Positions 1-7,483 of a stretch of 14,165 nt of DNA are shown piece after piece. The notes beneath the pieces are model-generated. The model saw only the letters and a list, made by a program, of their open reading frames with translations. It ran no database searches and was not told the DNA's origin. How positions within the stretch are numbered: position 1 is the stretch's first letter; each line of letters starts with the position of its first letter. Made by a program: the position numbers and the translations under genes. Source of the DNA: GCA-2697345 sp049602715 (GTDB taxonomy: Bacteria; Pseudomonadota; Alphaproteobacteria; Rhodobacterales; Rhodobacteraceae); the NCBI GenBank assembly GCA_049602715.1, contig JBMYRX010000048.1, positions 1 through 14,165 on the forward strand. The letters are read 5' to 3'.

Positions 1-657
1 CAGCCTGATTTTGGTCAAGCAGCACTCATTTTATTTGGTTGGGGGGTAATTTATTTTGTTGGTGGTGCTCCGATCAGTTTATTAGTAATGATTGCTGGAG
101 CTGTTGTGTGTGTTGGGTTCACTATGTACGGTGTCTCCCAACATTTTGCTAGAAGGATTGATGGTTTTTTATCAAATGATATCGATCCGACAACTCAGAT
201 TGGTTTTGTGACTAACGCAATTCGAGAAGGTGGTTGGTTTGGTGTGGGAGTCGGAGAGGGAGAGGTAATATGGTCTCTACCAGATGCACACACTGATTTT
301 ATTATTGCTGTAGCTGCAGAAGAATATGGACTTGCTTTAGTAGCTGTTATTATAGCTCTTTATGCAACGTTTACTATTAGATGTTTGTATAGGTTAATGA
401 AAAAGAAAGATCCTTTTGTAAGATTAGCTGGGGCAGGGTTGACAGCGATGTTTGCGATGCAGGCCATAATAAATATGGGTGTTGCCGTCAGATTACTACC
501 AGCTAAAGGTATGACTCTACCATTCGTATCGAATGGTGGTTCTTCTCTTATTGCAACTGGGATCGGTATTGGCATGCTATTAGTATTTACCCGCAATAGA
601 CCTCAAGGTGAAATAAGAGACTTAGTAACCAAGAGGCGAAGAAGTAATGAATGGTAA
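1..657 (+). CDS. ftsW: Septal peptidoglycan glycosyltransferase FtsW, C-terminal part (5' end outside window)
   Basis: FtsW is a SEDS-family inner-membrane enzyme that polymerises lipid II into septal glycan strands, working with the transpeptidase FtsI. The frame is open from base 1, so the gene starts upstream; 218 residues are visible. The first codons encode the family motif QPDFGQ. Further on come PDAHTDF (Asp codon 295-297, matching the invariant aspartate in the large periplasmic loop of SEDS proteins), AEEYG, and LPAKGMTLPFVSNGGSS near codons 499-546, which is the classic FtsW/RodA end signature. Several hydrophobic helices alternate with these loops and the tail is basic (KRRRS). An internal ATG at 88 is not the start, because the QPDFGQ motif lies before it. 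FtsW rather than RodA is chosen because the gene directly precedes murG in the dcw cluster. Its stop overlaps murG by 11 bases. Confidence 0.97.
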   Translation, partial: QPDFGQAALILFGWGVIYFVGGAPISLLVMIAGAVVCVGFTMYGVSQHFARRIDGFLSNDIDPTTQIGFVTNAIREGGWFGVGVGEGEVIWSLPDAHTDFIIAVAAEEYGLALVAVIIALYATFTIRCLYRLMKKKDPFVRLAGAGLTAMFAMQAIINMGVAVRLLPAKGMTLPFVSNGGSSLIATGIGIGMLLVFTRNRPQGEIRDLVTKRRRSNEW

Positions 658-1741
658 TTTAGTTTTACTTACTGCGGGTGGTACCGGTGGTCATATGTTT
701 CCTGCTCAAGCGTTATCAGAAATATTGTTACAGAACGGTTGGAGAGTAAAGTTATCAACTGATATTAGAGGCGCTCGCTTTTTAGAAAACTTCTCACCAG
801 ATATTGACGTTAATATTTTACCTTCAGCCACGTTATTTGGTGGCGGCTTACTAAAGCGTTTTGCAGCTCCGTGGCAAATTATTAAGGGGTCTTTATCTGC
901 AATAATAAAGTATAGGCGTGATAGGCCTTGTGTTGTCGTCGGCTTTGGCGGCTATCCAACTATTCCAGGATTAGTAGCGGCTGTAATATTAAAAATACCA
1001 ATAGTTATTCAAGAACAGAATGGGGTTTTAGGACTCGTTAATAGGATATTTTCGAGTCGTGCTAAGGTCCTAGCTTGTGGGACTTGGCCAACAAAGGCGC
1101 CTGAAAAAGTCAATAAGGTTTTTACAGGAAACCCAGTAAGGTTATCAATAATGAAAAGAGCAGGCTCTCCATATATACCTCCTGGGGAATATCCAATGAG
1201 CATATTAGTCATCGGTGGAAGTCAGGGTGCAGGAATACTTTCGAAAATTGTTCCAAAGGCTTTCTCACTATTACCTGATAGTCTTTTAAATAACTTAAGA
1301 GTCTCACATCAGGCCCGGTTAGAGGATTTTTCCCATGTGAAGGCTGTGTATGCGTCCCTTGGTGTAAATGCTTATGTGAGCCCCTTTTTTGCCGATATTG
1401 AGAATAGATATTCGGAAGCACAGTTGATTATTTCTAGGGCTGGAGCCTCATCAGTCGCCGATATTTCTATTATCGGTAGGCCATCGATTCTAATCCCATT
1501 CGCTGCAGCGCTCGCAGATCATCAAACAGCTAATGCGAAGTCATTAAGTGATAATGGAGCCGCAATATTGATACTAGAAAAAAATGCTTCCCCAGAAATT
1601 ATCGCTCAGGAAATGGAAAATATTTTAATGGCTCCAAAGTTAGCTCAAAGTATGGCTGATAAAGCTTTAAGTAACGGTAACCCACAGGCAATAAAAAAAC
1701 TATATGATGTAGTATGCTCCGTCCATCGGAGTATAAAATGA
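647..1741 (+). CDS. murG: UDP-GlcNAc:lipid I N-acetylglucosaminyltransferase MurG
   Basis: MurG is a peripheral GT-B glycosyltransferase on the inner face of the membrane. It adds GlcNAc to lipid I to make lipid II. The 364 residues are close to the usual 350-370. Visible motifs are GGTGGH at residues 11-16 (glycine-rich loop 1), GFGGYPTIPG at 99-108 (loop 2), QEQNGVLGLVNR at 122-133, GNPVR at 161-165, VIGGSQGA at 188-195 (loop 3), and SRAGASSVAD at 263-272 followed by a proline-rich stretch and DHQTANA at 291-297, which form the UDP-GlcNAc site. The ATG lies inside the end of ftsW, so translation is probably coupled; AAGAGG at 631-636 is a possible ribosome site. The stop overlaps the murC start as ATGA. 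Confidence 0.98.
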   Translation: MNGNLVLLTAGGTGGHMFPAQALSEILLQNGWRVKLSTDIRGARFLENFSPDIDVNILPSATLFGGGLLKRFAAPWQIIKGSLSAIIKYRRDRPCVVVGFGGYPTIPGLVAAVILKIPIVIQEQNGVLGLVNRIFSSRAKVLACGTWPTKAPEKVNKVFTGNPVRLSIMKRAGSPYIPPGEYPMSILVIGGSQGAGILSKIVPKAFSLLPDSLLNNLRVSHQARLEDFSHVKAVYASLGVNAYVSPFFADIENRYSEAQLIISRAGASSVADISIIGRPSILIPFAAALADHQTANAKSLSDNGAAILILEKNASPEIIAQEMENILMAPKLAQSMADKALSNGNPQAIKKLYDVVCSVHRSIK

Positions 1742-3153
1742 CCTCAGTTAACACTAAATTACCAGTTGGTTTGAGGGTAATTCACTTCATTGGCATTGGT
1801 GGAATTGGTATGTCTGGGATCGCTGAGGTTTTATTGAGTCTTGGATATAATATTCAAGGTTCTGATACAAAAACCAGTGAGATTACGGCACGGCTATCAA
1901 GAATTGGCGTAAAAATTTTCATTGGGCATAATAAAATTAACCTCAAAGGTGCTGAAGTGATAGTAATTTCAAGCGCTATTAAGTCTAATAATACTGAACT
2001 AAAAGAGGCGTACCTTCAATTCTTACCGGTCGTCAGTAGGGCGGAAATGCTGGCTGAATTAATGCGTTTAAAATCTAATATAGCTGTTGCTGGAACTCAC
2101 GGTAAAACAACTACCACCACGATGATTTCTGCTGTTTTGGATAAAGGAGGGTTGGATCCTACTGTTATTAACGGAGGCATTATCCACGCCTATGGCTCAA
2201 ATGCTAGAATGGGTCAAGGAGAGTGGATGGTTGTTGAAGCTGACGAGTCAGATGGGACGTTTACCAGACTCCCAGCGACAATAGTAGTAGTAACAAATAT
2301 AGATCCGGAGCACCTAGAACACTGGGGTAATTTTGAAAACCTAAAAGAGGGTTTTTTAAGTTTTGTTACTAATATCCCTTTTTATGGAGTAGTTGTTTGC
2401 TGTATTGATAATCCCGAAGTTAGGAACTTGGTCCTTAAGATTACAAATAGAAGAGTTATTACCTATGGTTTTCACAAAGACGCTGATATTAGAGCTGTGA
2501 AACTAAACTATGAACAGGGAAACTCAACTTTTGATATAATTTTTAGGAATAAAAAAGTATTAGTACAAGGTTTCAAGTTACCTATGCCTGGAAATCATAA
2601 TATTTCCAACTCCTTAGCTGCCGTTGCAGTGGCGTATCATCTCAGTGTGCCTATTAAAACAGTTCAAGAGGCTATCAAAGACTTCAAAGGTGTTAATCGA
2701 CGTTTCACGGAATTAGGAGAGTTTAATGGAATAAAAATAATTGACGATTATGGCCACCACCCAGTCGAAATTTCAGCTGTCTTACAAGCAGCGCGTCAGA
2801 TAGCGATTGGCAAAGTAATCGCTATCCATCAACCACATCGGTATACAAGGGTACGTGATTTATTTGATGGTTTTTGTTCATGTTTTGAAAATGCGGATTA
2901 TGTTGGGATTACAGAAATTTTTTCTGCTGGAGAGACGGTTATCGATGGCATATCACAAGCTTCTCTGGTTCGTGGTATAATTGCTGCAGGTCATAAGAGA
3001 GTTCACTCCATAGTCGGCTTAGCTGATCTTAAAGATTTAATACTATCTATCGCGGAGGAGGGAGACGTGATAATTTTTTTAGGAGCAGGTTCGATAAGCA
3101 GTTGGGCGAAGAGGTTGTCCGAAATGTTAAGTGCAAAGGGAATTAGAAATTAA
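1738..3153 (+). CDS. murC: UDP-N-acetylmuramate--L-alanine ligase MurC
   Basis: MurC is the cytoplasmic ATP-dependent ligase that adds L-alanine to UDP-MurNAc, the first step of the stem peptide. Using the ATG at 1738, the protein has 471 residues. It shows the N-terminal dinucleotide-like loop IGIGGIGMSG (18-27), the ATP P-loop GTHGKTTTTT (119-128), EADESDGTF (167-175), NIDPEHLEHW (187-196), NRRFTELGE (320-328), DDYGHHPVEI (336-345) and HQPHRYTR (364-371), all Mur-ligase landmarks in MurC form. The frame also allows an ATG at 1714. I chose 1738 because it overlaps the murG stop (ATGA), has GGAG at 1728-1731 six bases before it, and places the conserved N-terminus at the usual distance. The alternative adds eight residues of no family likeness. 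Confidence 0.97.
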   Translation: MTSVNTKLPVGLRVIHFIGIGGIGMSGIAEVLLSLGYNIQGSDTKTSEITARLSRIGVKIFIGHNKINLKGAEVIVISSAIKSNNTELKEAYLQFLPVVSRAEMLAELMRLKSNIAVAGTHGKTTTTTMISAVLDKGGLDPTVINGGIIHAYGSNARMGQGEWMVVEADESDGTFTRLPATIVVVTNIDPEHLEHWGNFENLKEGFLSFVTNIPFYGVVVCCIDNPEVRNLVLKITNRRVITYGFHKDADIRAVKLNYEQGNSTFDIIFRNKKVLVQGFKLPMPGNHNISNSLAAVAVAYHLSVPIKTVQEAIKDFKGVNRRFTELGEFNGIKIIDDYGHHPVEISAVLQAARQIAIGKVIAIHQPHRYTRVRDLFDGFCSCFENADYVGITEIFSAGETVIDGISQASLVRGIIAAGHKRVHSIVGLADLKDLILSIAEEGDVIIFLGAGSISSWAKRLSEMLSAKGIRN

Positions 3154-3211
3154 TGAATGTCTTTATACTTAAATTACTAGAAATGTAATCCTAACATGAA
3201 AGATTAGTATC

Positions 3212-4132
3212 TTGATTAAGTTACCACAAGTAAAAGGTCGGATGGCGTTTAATCGTGACCTTGGAAGTTTGACTTGGTTAAAGGTTGGTGGTCCAGCAAT
3301 GGCTTTCTTTCAACCATCTGATTCCTCAGACTTAAAAAATTTTTTATTAAAACTAAGTAATAGTTATAGTATATTCCCAATTGGTGTAGGTTCAAACTTG
3401 CTAGTCAGAGATGGCGGCATTAATGCAGTTGTAATACGATTAGGAGGTAAATCATTTAATTATATCGAGAAACAAAAAACATTTATCAGATGTGGGACAG
3501 GAGCACTTGACTCTCATGTAGCTGTTAAAGCGGCTGAATGGGGACTAGACCTAACCTTTCTTCGGACAATTCCAGGAACAATAGGCGGAGCCGTAGCTAT
3601 GAACTCTGGATGTTATGGTTCCTACGTGGCGGATTTTTTAGTCGAGATTACTATTATTAATCGCGATGGAGTAGAGCAGGTTTTAAAATCAAATCAGATA
3701 AGATTTGGATATAGGTCATCAAACATACCGAGTGATTCTATAATAGTCGAGGCGGTTTTTGAAGCGCCGTTAGCAGACTCTAGTTTTTTAAAAACTAAAA
3801 TGACTAAGCAATTATGTGCGAGAAATAAGGCTCAACCTATTTCTGAACACACAGCTGGCAGTACTTTTAGAAATCCCTCTGGAAGGTCTTCAATAGGGAT
3901 AAAAGATGAAAATATGGAGAGCACCGCTTGGAAACTAATAGATTGTGCTGGCTTTCGGGGTTTTGCCTTGGGGGGTGCCAAAGTATCTGAGAAACATCCA
4001 AATTTTTTAATCAATCAAGGGAATGCGTTGTCCAAAGATTTTGAAGAATTAGGTGAGTTGATACGTAAAAAGGTTTTGCAAAATAGCGGAATAGAGTTAC
4101 AGTGGGAGATAATACGGGTCGGCGTAAAATAA
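3212..4132 (+). CDS. murB: UDP-N-acetylenolpyruvoylglucosamine reductase MurB (TTG start)
   Basis: MurB is a cytoplasmic FAD enzyme that reduces UDP-GlcNAc-enolpyruvate to UDP-MurNAc with NADPH. The 306 residues contain TWLKVGG (21-27), the FAD loop GVGSNLLVRDGG (58-69), IPGTIGGAVAMNSGCYG (120-136), FGYRSS (165-170; Tyr and Arg contact substrate), and QPISEHTAGSTFRNP (208-222). Ser217 is the expected proton donor, HPNFLINQGNA lies at 262-272, and Glu299 in LQWEI is the second catalytic residue. The layout is that of a short type II MurB. An in-frame TGA at 3197 limits the start. TTG at 3212 keeps LPQVKGR, which resembles the N-terminus of alphaproteobacterial MurB; an ATG at 3242 is the alternative and would drop ten residues. 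The gene sits 58 bases after murC. Its place between murC and ddl is typical of Alphaproteobacteria. Confidence 0.96.
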   Translation: MIKLPQVKGRMAFNRDLGSLTWLKVGGPAMAFFQPSDSSDLKNFLLKLSNSYSIFPIGVGSNLLVRDGGINAVVIRLGGKSFNYIEKQKTFIRCGTGALDSHVAVKAAEWGLDLTFLRTIPGTIGGAVAMNSGCYGSYVADFLVEITIINRDGVEQVLKSNQIRFGYRSSNIPSDSIIVEAVFEAPLADSSFLKTKMTKQLCARNKAQPISEHTAGSTFRNPSGRSSIGIKDENMESTAWKLIDCAGFRGFALGGAKVSEKHPNFLINQGNALSKDFEELGELIRKKVLQNSGIELQWEIIRVGVK

Positions 4133-4216
4133 TTACTTAAAAAAAAATTTAAGTATCTATTTTGCTACGAAAAAAATATTAGAGCCGGTTTAACGGCCAA
4201 AAAAAACGAGGCGGAT
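4133..4216 (+). promoter_or_regulatory. ddl leader with two hairpins
   Basis: The 84-base gap between murB and ddl contains an AT-only-rich inverted repeat directly after the murB stop (TACTTAAA at 4134-4141, TTTAAGTA at 4148-4155, six-A loop). It also has a GC-rich hairpin (GCCG at 4184-4187, CGGC at 4194-4197, six-base loop) followed by eight A residues. Neither is followed by a T run on the + strand, so neither looks like a terminator for murB. The second hairpin ends about ten bases before the AGGCGG ribosome site at 4209-4214. I see no convincing promoter. Function is unknown; a leader structure affecting ddl translation or mRNA stability is only inference. Confidence 0.35.
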
Positions 4217-5146
4217 ATGTCGAGCAGGGCAATCCCAAGGGTTGTAGTACTTAAAGGCGGAATTTCTCTGGAAAAAGAAATTTCTCTTTTATCAGGTGCA
4301 TGTTGTGCAGCAGCTCTCAGGGAAACAGATAAATACGAAGTGATAGAATTAGTTGCGGATTATTCCGTTGCAAACCAGCTTCAAATATTATCTCCAGACG
4401 TTGTTTTTAATTCCTTACACGGTCGATGGGGAGAAGACGGCTGCGTGCAAGGGGTACTGGAATGGTTGAAAATTCCATATACCCATTCTGGTGTCTTAAC
4501 TTCGTCCGTATGTATGAATAAAGAAAAAACAAAATCCGCATATAATTTGGCGGGATTACCTTGCCCATCATCTATATCAAACCCTGAAGATTTAATAATA
4601 TCCAAAAACCTATTAGAAAATACATATGTTATTAAGCCTATAAACGAAGGCTCCTCGTTAGGAATTCAATTCGTGACGAGAGGGTCAAATTTTCCATATT
4701 CACTGAATGAAGGTATACCAGAGAATTTCATGGTTGAAGAATTCATACCAGGTAAAGATTTAACAGTGACTGTCTTGGGTTCAGCCAAGCGCTCAAGGGC
4801 GTTAATGGTTACCGATATCGTTACTGAGGGGTGGTACGATTATGATGCAAAATATACTACAGGAGGTTCCAGTCACGTTTTACCTGCGAAAATACCTGCT
4901 CGGATTAATGAAATTTGTTTAAAATATGCTGAGACGGCACATAGAGAATTGGGATGTAGGGGTATATCGCGTACAGATTTTCGTTGGGACCATACTCAAG
5001 GAGAGGATGGAATATATCTGCTTGAAACGAACAATCAACCAGGCATGACACCTACCTCACTATCTCCTGAACAAGCTCTTTATTGTAATATTTCTTTGAG
5101 TGAGCTGTGCTCCCAATTAGTTGAGGACGCATCATGCAATCGATGA
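4217..5146 (+). CDS. ddl: D-alanine--D-alanine ligase Ddl
   Basis: Ddl is a cytoplasmic ATP-grasp ligase that joins two D-alanines to make the dipeptide added by MurF. The 309 residues include GGISLEKEISLLSG (14-27; Glu19 binds the first D-Ala amino group), FNSLHGRWGEDG (64-75), IPYTHSGV (86-93), VIKPINEGSSLG (138-149; the Ser146-Ser147 loop), YDYDAKYTTGG (207-217), RTDFRWD (252-258) and LLETNNQPGMTPTSLSPEQ (268-286). Asp254, Glu270 and Asn272 are the expected magnesium ligands. Tyr213 in AKY points to D-Ala-D-Ala rather than D-Ala-D-Lac specificity. THSGV instead of the TGSGV of enterobacterial DdlB is a common alphaproteobacterial variant. AGGCGG at 4209-4214 precedes the ATG. The 3' end overlaps ftsQ by 13 bases. 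Confidence 0.97.
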   Translation: MSSRAIPRVVVLKGGISLEKEISLLSGACCAAALRETDKYEVIELVADYSVANQLQILSPDVVFNSLHGRWGEDGCVQGVLEWLKIPYTHSGVLTSSVCMNKEKTKSAYNLAGLPCPSSISNPEDLIISKNLLENTYVIKPINEGSSLGIQFVTRGSNFPYSLNEGIPENFMVEEFIPGKDLTVTVLGSAKRSRALMVTDIVTEGWYDYDAKYTTGGSSHVLPAKIPARINEICLKYAETAHRELGCRGISRTDFRWDHTQGEDGIYLLETNNQPGMTPTSLSPEQALYCNISLSELCSQLVEDASCNR

Positions 5147-5988
5147 ATTTTAAGGTAAATTTCAACCCTGGTAGTGACCCAGCTCCGAGTAGACTAAGTT
5201 ATAAATTCCAACGTCTATGGTTGACACCAAGCTTTAGAGGGATAATTAAAGCCCTAGTCCCATTAAGTCTTCTTCTAGTTTTTATTATCTTGATTTTATC
5301 TAATGGGAAGACCTTTGATCATTTGAAAACCTACCTCGTGAAAACCGTAGACACACTAGCAGATAGACCAGAGCTATCAGTAAAATTGATTTCTATTCAA
5401 AATGTATCCAAAAGTTTAAGACAAACTATTAGGAATACAATTCCTGTTAATTTACCTGTCTCAAGTTTAGACCTTGATCTAAAAAATATTAGGGAAACTA
5501 TTCAGAGTTTAGAGGCTGTTAAAAGTGCTGATGTTCGAGTAATAGCAGGCGGTATTCTAGAAATTAATGTGGTTGAAAGATTACCAAAATTTGTTTGGAG
5601 AAATCCTGATGGGCTTTTCTTGATTGATGACGAAGGCACTATTGTCAGAAAAATTCAAAATAGGGTCGAAAGGTCTGACTTGATATTTTTAACAGGAGTT
5701 GGAGCTGATACTAGCACTCACGAAATAATTGGATTTTTAAATTTAATGAACCAAATAGAAGGCAGAATCGTTGCCTTCTCTCGTATAAGTGAAGATCGCT
5801 GGAACATAATTTTGGACCAGAATCAGATGATATTATTGCCTTCGGAATCACCCGAGATGGCAATACATAAGTTTCTAATTCTTAATGACACACACGATAT
5901 TCTAAATAGAAATATCAGTCGTATAGATCTTCGTAGCCAGAAAAGATTAACAGTCACAATTAAAAGTAATAAAATAAAAAAAAATTAA
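5134..5988 (+). CDS. ftsQ: Cell division protein FtsQ
   Basis: FtsQ is a bitopic inner-membrane protein that links early and late divisome parts through FtsB and FtsL. The 284 residues show a short basic cytoplasmic N-terminus, one membrane helix at about 36-56 (rich in L, V and I), a POTRA domain at about 82-150 ending with the typical ILEINVVERLPKFVWR, and a beta domain to about 275 closing with ISRIDLRSQKRLTVTI. Sequence conservation is otherwise low, as expected for FtsQ, so position between ddl and ftsA supports the call. ATG at 5134 is preferred because GAGG at 5123-5126 lies seven bases before it. ATG at 5143, which overlaps the ddl stop as ATGA, is possible but badly spaced for that site. 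Translation is probably coupled to ddl. Confidence 0.94.
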   Translation: MQSMNFKVNFNPGSDPAPSRLSYKFQRLWLTPSFRGIIKALVPLSLLLVFIILILSNGKTFDHLKTYLVKTVDTLADRPELSVKLISIQNVSKSLRQTIRNTIPVNLPVSSLDLDLKNIRETIQSLEAVKSADVRVIAGGILEINVVERLPKFVWRNPDGLFLIDDEGTIVRKIQNRVERSDLIFLTGVGADTSTHEIIGFLNLMNQIEGRIVAFSRISEDRWNIILDQNQMILLPSESPEMAIHKFLILNDTHDILNRNISRIDLRSQKRLTVTIKSNKIKKN

Positions 5989-5992
5989 TGAC

Positions 5993-5998
5993 AAAGGA
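5993..5998 (+). promoter_or_regulatory. Shine-Dalgarno site deciding the ftsA TTG start
   Basis: AAAGGA lies eight bases before TTG at 6007 and directly after the ftsQ stop. An in-frame TGA at 5989 rules out starts further upstream. The next in-frame ATG at 6040 has no purine-rich site before it, so the TTG is the better start. Confidence 0.7.
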
Positions 5999-6006
5999 TA
6001 AAAAAA

Positions 6007-7344
6007 TTGAATAAAGATATATTCCAATTCCAGATTAAAATGAGATCTGCTCGACAGTCAGCGATTCAGAAAGGGCTAATTTCAGTACTAGACGTTGGTA
6101 GCTCTAAAATTACCTGTTTCACTGTAAGTTTTGATGGTCCCGATAAATTTAGGGAGACTGATGGAATTGGGTCTATGGCAGGACAATCATTTTTTAGAGT
6201 TATAGGGGTCGCTACTACTCGTTCTAGGGGAGTTAAATTTGGAGAGATCAAGAATATTAATGAAACAGAAAGAGCAATCCGGACAGTCGTTCAAGCTTCT
6301 CAGAAAATGGCTGGTCAAAGAGTGGATCACGTGATTGCATGTTTTTCCGGAGCTAGACCACGATCGTATGGTTTGGAAGGTCGAACGAATTTACCCGCTG
6401 GGTTTGTAACTGATGAAAGTATTTCGAATGCCATTTCATGCGCAGATATTCCTGATATAGGGGTTGGTCGAGAAGTAATTCACGCTCAACCAATTAATTT
6501 CTCCATTGATAATAGGTCGGGATTTATAGACCCAAGAGGTCAGGCGGGAAATTATTTATCGGTAGACATGCATATGCTGACTGTTAGCAGTATTGCCATT
6601 GAGAATCTTTTATATTGTCTTCAGCGGTGTGATCTGGAAGTTGCAGGCGTAGTTTCTAGTGCTTATAGTTCTGGTATGTCATCGTTAGTGGAGGATGAAC
6701 AAGAGTTAGGTGCTGCTTGCGTTGACCTTGGTGGTGGTTCGACTGGTTTGTCGATTTTTTTGAAAAAACACATGATATATTCAGACTCAATCCGCTTAGG
6801 GGGAAATCATATAACAAACGATATTAGTCAGGGACTTCATATAGATTTCTCTACCGCGGAGAGAATAAAAACATTTTATGGAGGAATTTTAGCGACTGGC
6901 ATGGATGATAAAGATGTAATCGATTTGCGTTCGAATACTGGCGATTGGGAACATGATTCAAGAAGTGTAAGTAGAGCTGATATAATTGGAATAGTCCGGC
7001 CAAGAGTAGAAGAAATATTGGAAGAAGTAAAAGAACGGCTGGATTTGGCTGGATTTGATTATTTATCATCTCAAAGAATTGTTTTAACTGGAGGTGGTAG
7101 TCAACTAGCCGGGTTAGACGGATTAGCGTCAAAAATCTTAGGTCAACAGGTTCGCTTGGGTAGACCACTCCGAATACAAGGGTTACCCCAGTCAGTTACA
7201 GGAGCTGCATTCGCGTCATGCGTAGGTGCGTCTCTCTTTGCAACTAGCCCACAGGACGAGTGGTGGGACTTTGACGCACCAATCCCTGGGTATCCGATAA
7301 AATCGATTAAACGAGTTACTAAGTGGTTTAAGGAGAATTGGTAG
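6007..7344 (+). CDS. ftsA: Cell division protein FtsA (TTG start)
   Basis: FtsA is an actin-family ATPase that tethers FtsZ to the inner membrane and recruits later division proteins. The 445 residues contain the phosphate 1 segment SVLDVGSSK (26-34), the 1C (SHS2) subdomain around RVDHVIACFSG (105-115), VDLGGGSTGLSIF (239-251; phosphate 2), LGGNHIT (264-270), IVLTGGGSQLAGLDGLA (358-374; adenosine region), and QGLPQSVTGAAFASCVGASL to about 410. The end, IKSIKRVTKWFKENW (431-445), is a basic, aromatic amphipathic helix, as expected for the membrane-targeting sequence. The 18-base gap after ftsQ holds only a ribosome site. A weak TTG start followed by an ATG-started ftsZ fits the usual excess of FtsZ over FtsA, but that is inference. 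Confidence 0.96.
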   Translation: MNKDIFQFQIKMRSARQSAIQKGLISVLDVGSSKITCFTVSFDGPDKFRETDGIGSMAGQSFFRVIGVATTRSRGVKFGEIKNINETERAIRTVVQASQKMAGQRVDHVIACFSGARPRSYGLEGRTNLPAGFVTDESISNAISCADIPDIGVGREVIHAQPINFSIDNRSGFIDPRGQAGNYLSVDMHMLTVSSIAIENLLYCLQRCDLEVAGVVSSAYSSGMSSLVEDEQELGAACVDLGGGSTGLSIFLKKHMIYSDSIRLGGNHITNDISQGLHIDFSTAERIKTFYGGILATGMDDKDVIDLRSNTGDWEHDSRSVSRADIIGIVRPRVEEILEEVKERLDLAGFDYLSSQRIVLTGGGSQLAGLDGLASKILGQQVRLGRPLRIQGLPQSVTGAAFASCVGASLFATSPQDEWWDFDAPIPGYPIKSIKRVTKWFKENW

Positions 7345-7483
7345 GACGTTTAAATTGAGGTACTAGATTTTGACTAAATTATATTGTAATCACCAATATC
7401 TTGTGTCTTAATCGGACTAAGTGTAAAAAAAAATAGAGCTTTTTGAAAAAGCCAAAATTAATTAGGCAACTACAGGTGAAAAA
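7345..7483 (+). promoter_or_regulatory. ftsA-ftsZ intergenic region, ftsZ leader
   Basis: This 139-base AT-rich gap probably carries regulation of ftsZ. A weak promoter candidate is TTGAGG at 7355-7360 and TATATT at 7380-7385, but the 19-base spacer is long. An inverted repeat GCTTTTT/AAAAAGC spans 7438-7452, preceded by nine A residues (7425-7433). Read on the - strand this is a stem followed by a T run, like an intrinsic terminator against antisense transcripts. The ribosome site AGGTGA at 7474-7479 stands before the ftsZ ATG. No ORF of note lies here. Confidence 0.35.

Noticed and set aside
88..90. ATG at 88 as the start of a short FtsW-like protein
   Set aside because: The frame is open to base 1 and encodes the FtsW motif QPDFGQ before this ATG, so the gene is cut by the window edge.
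1714..1737. Upstream ATG at 1714 as the murC start
   Set aside because: It adds eight residues without family likeness, while ATG at 1738 has GGAG at good spacing and the ATGA overlap with murG.
6851..7168. 105-codon open frame on the - strand opposite ftsA
   Set aside because: It is antisense to the strongly conserved C-terminal half of FtsA, has a low-complexity leucine-rich translation and shows no family motif; its openness follows from ftsA codon use.
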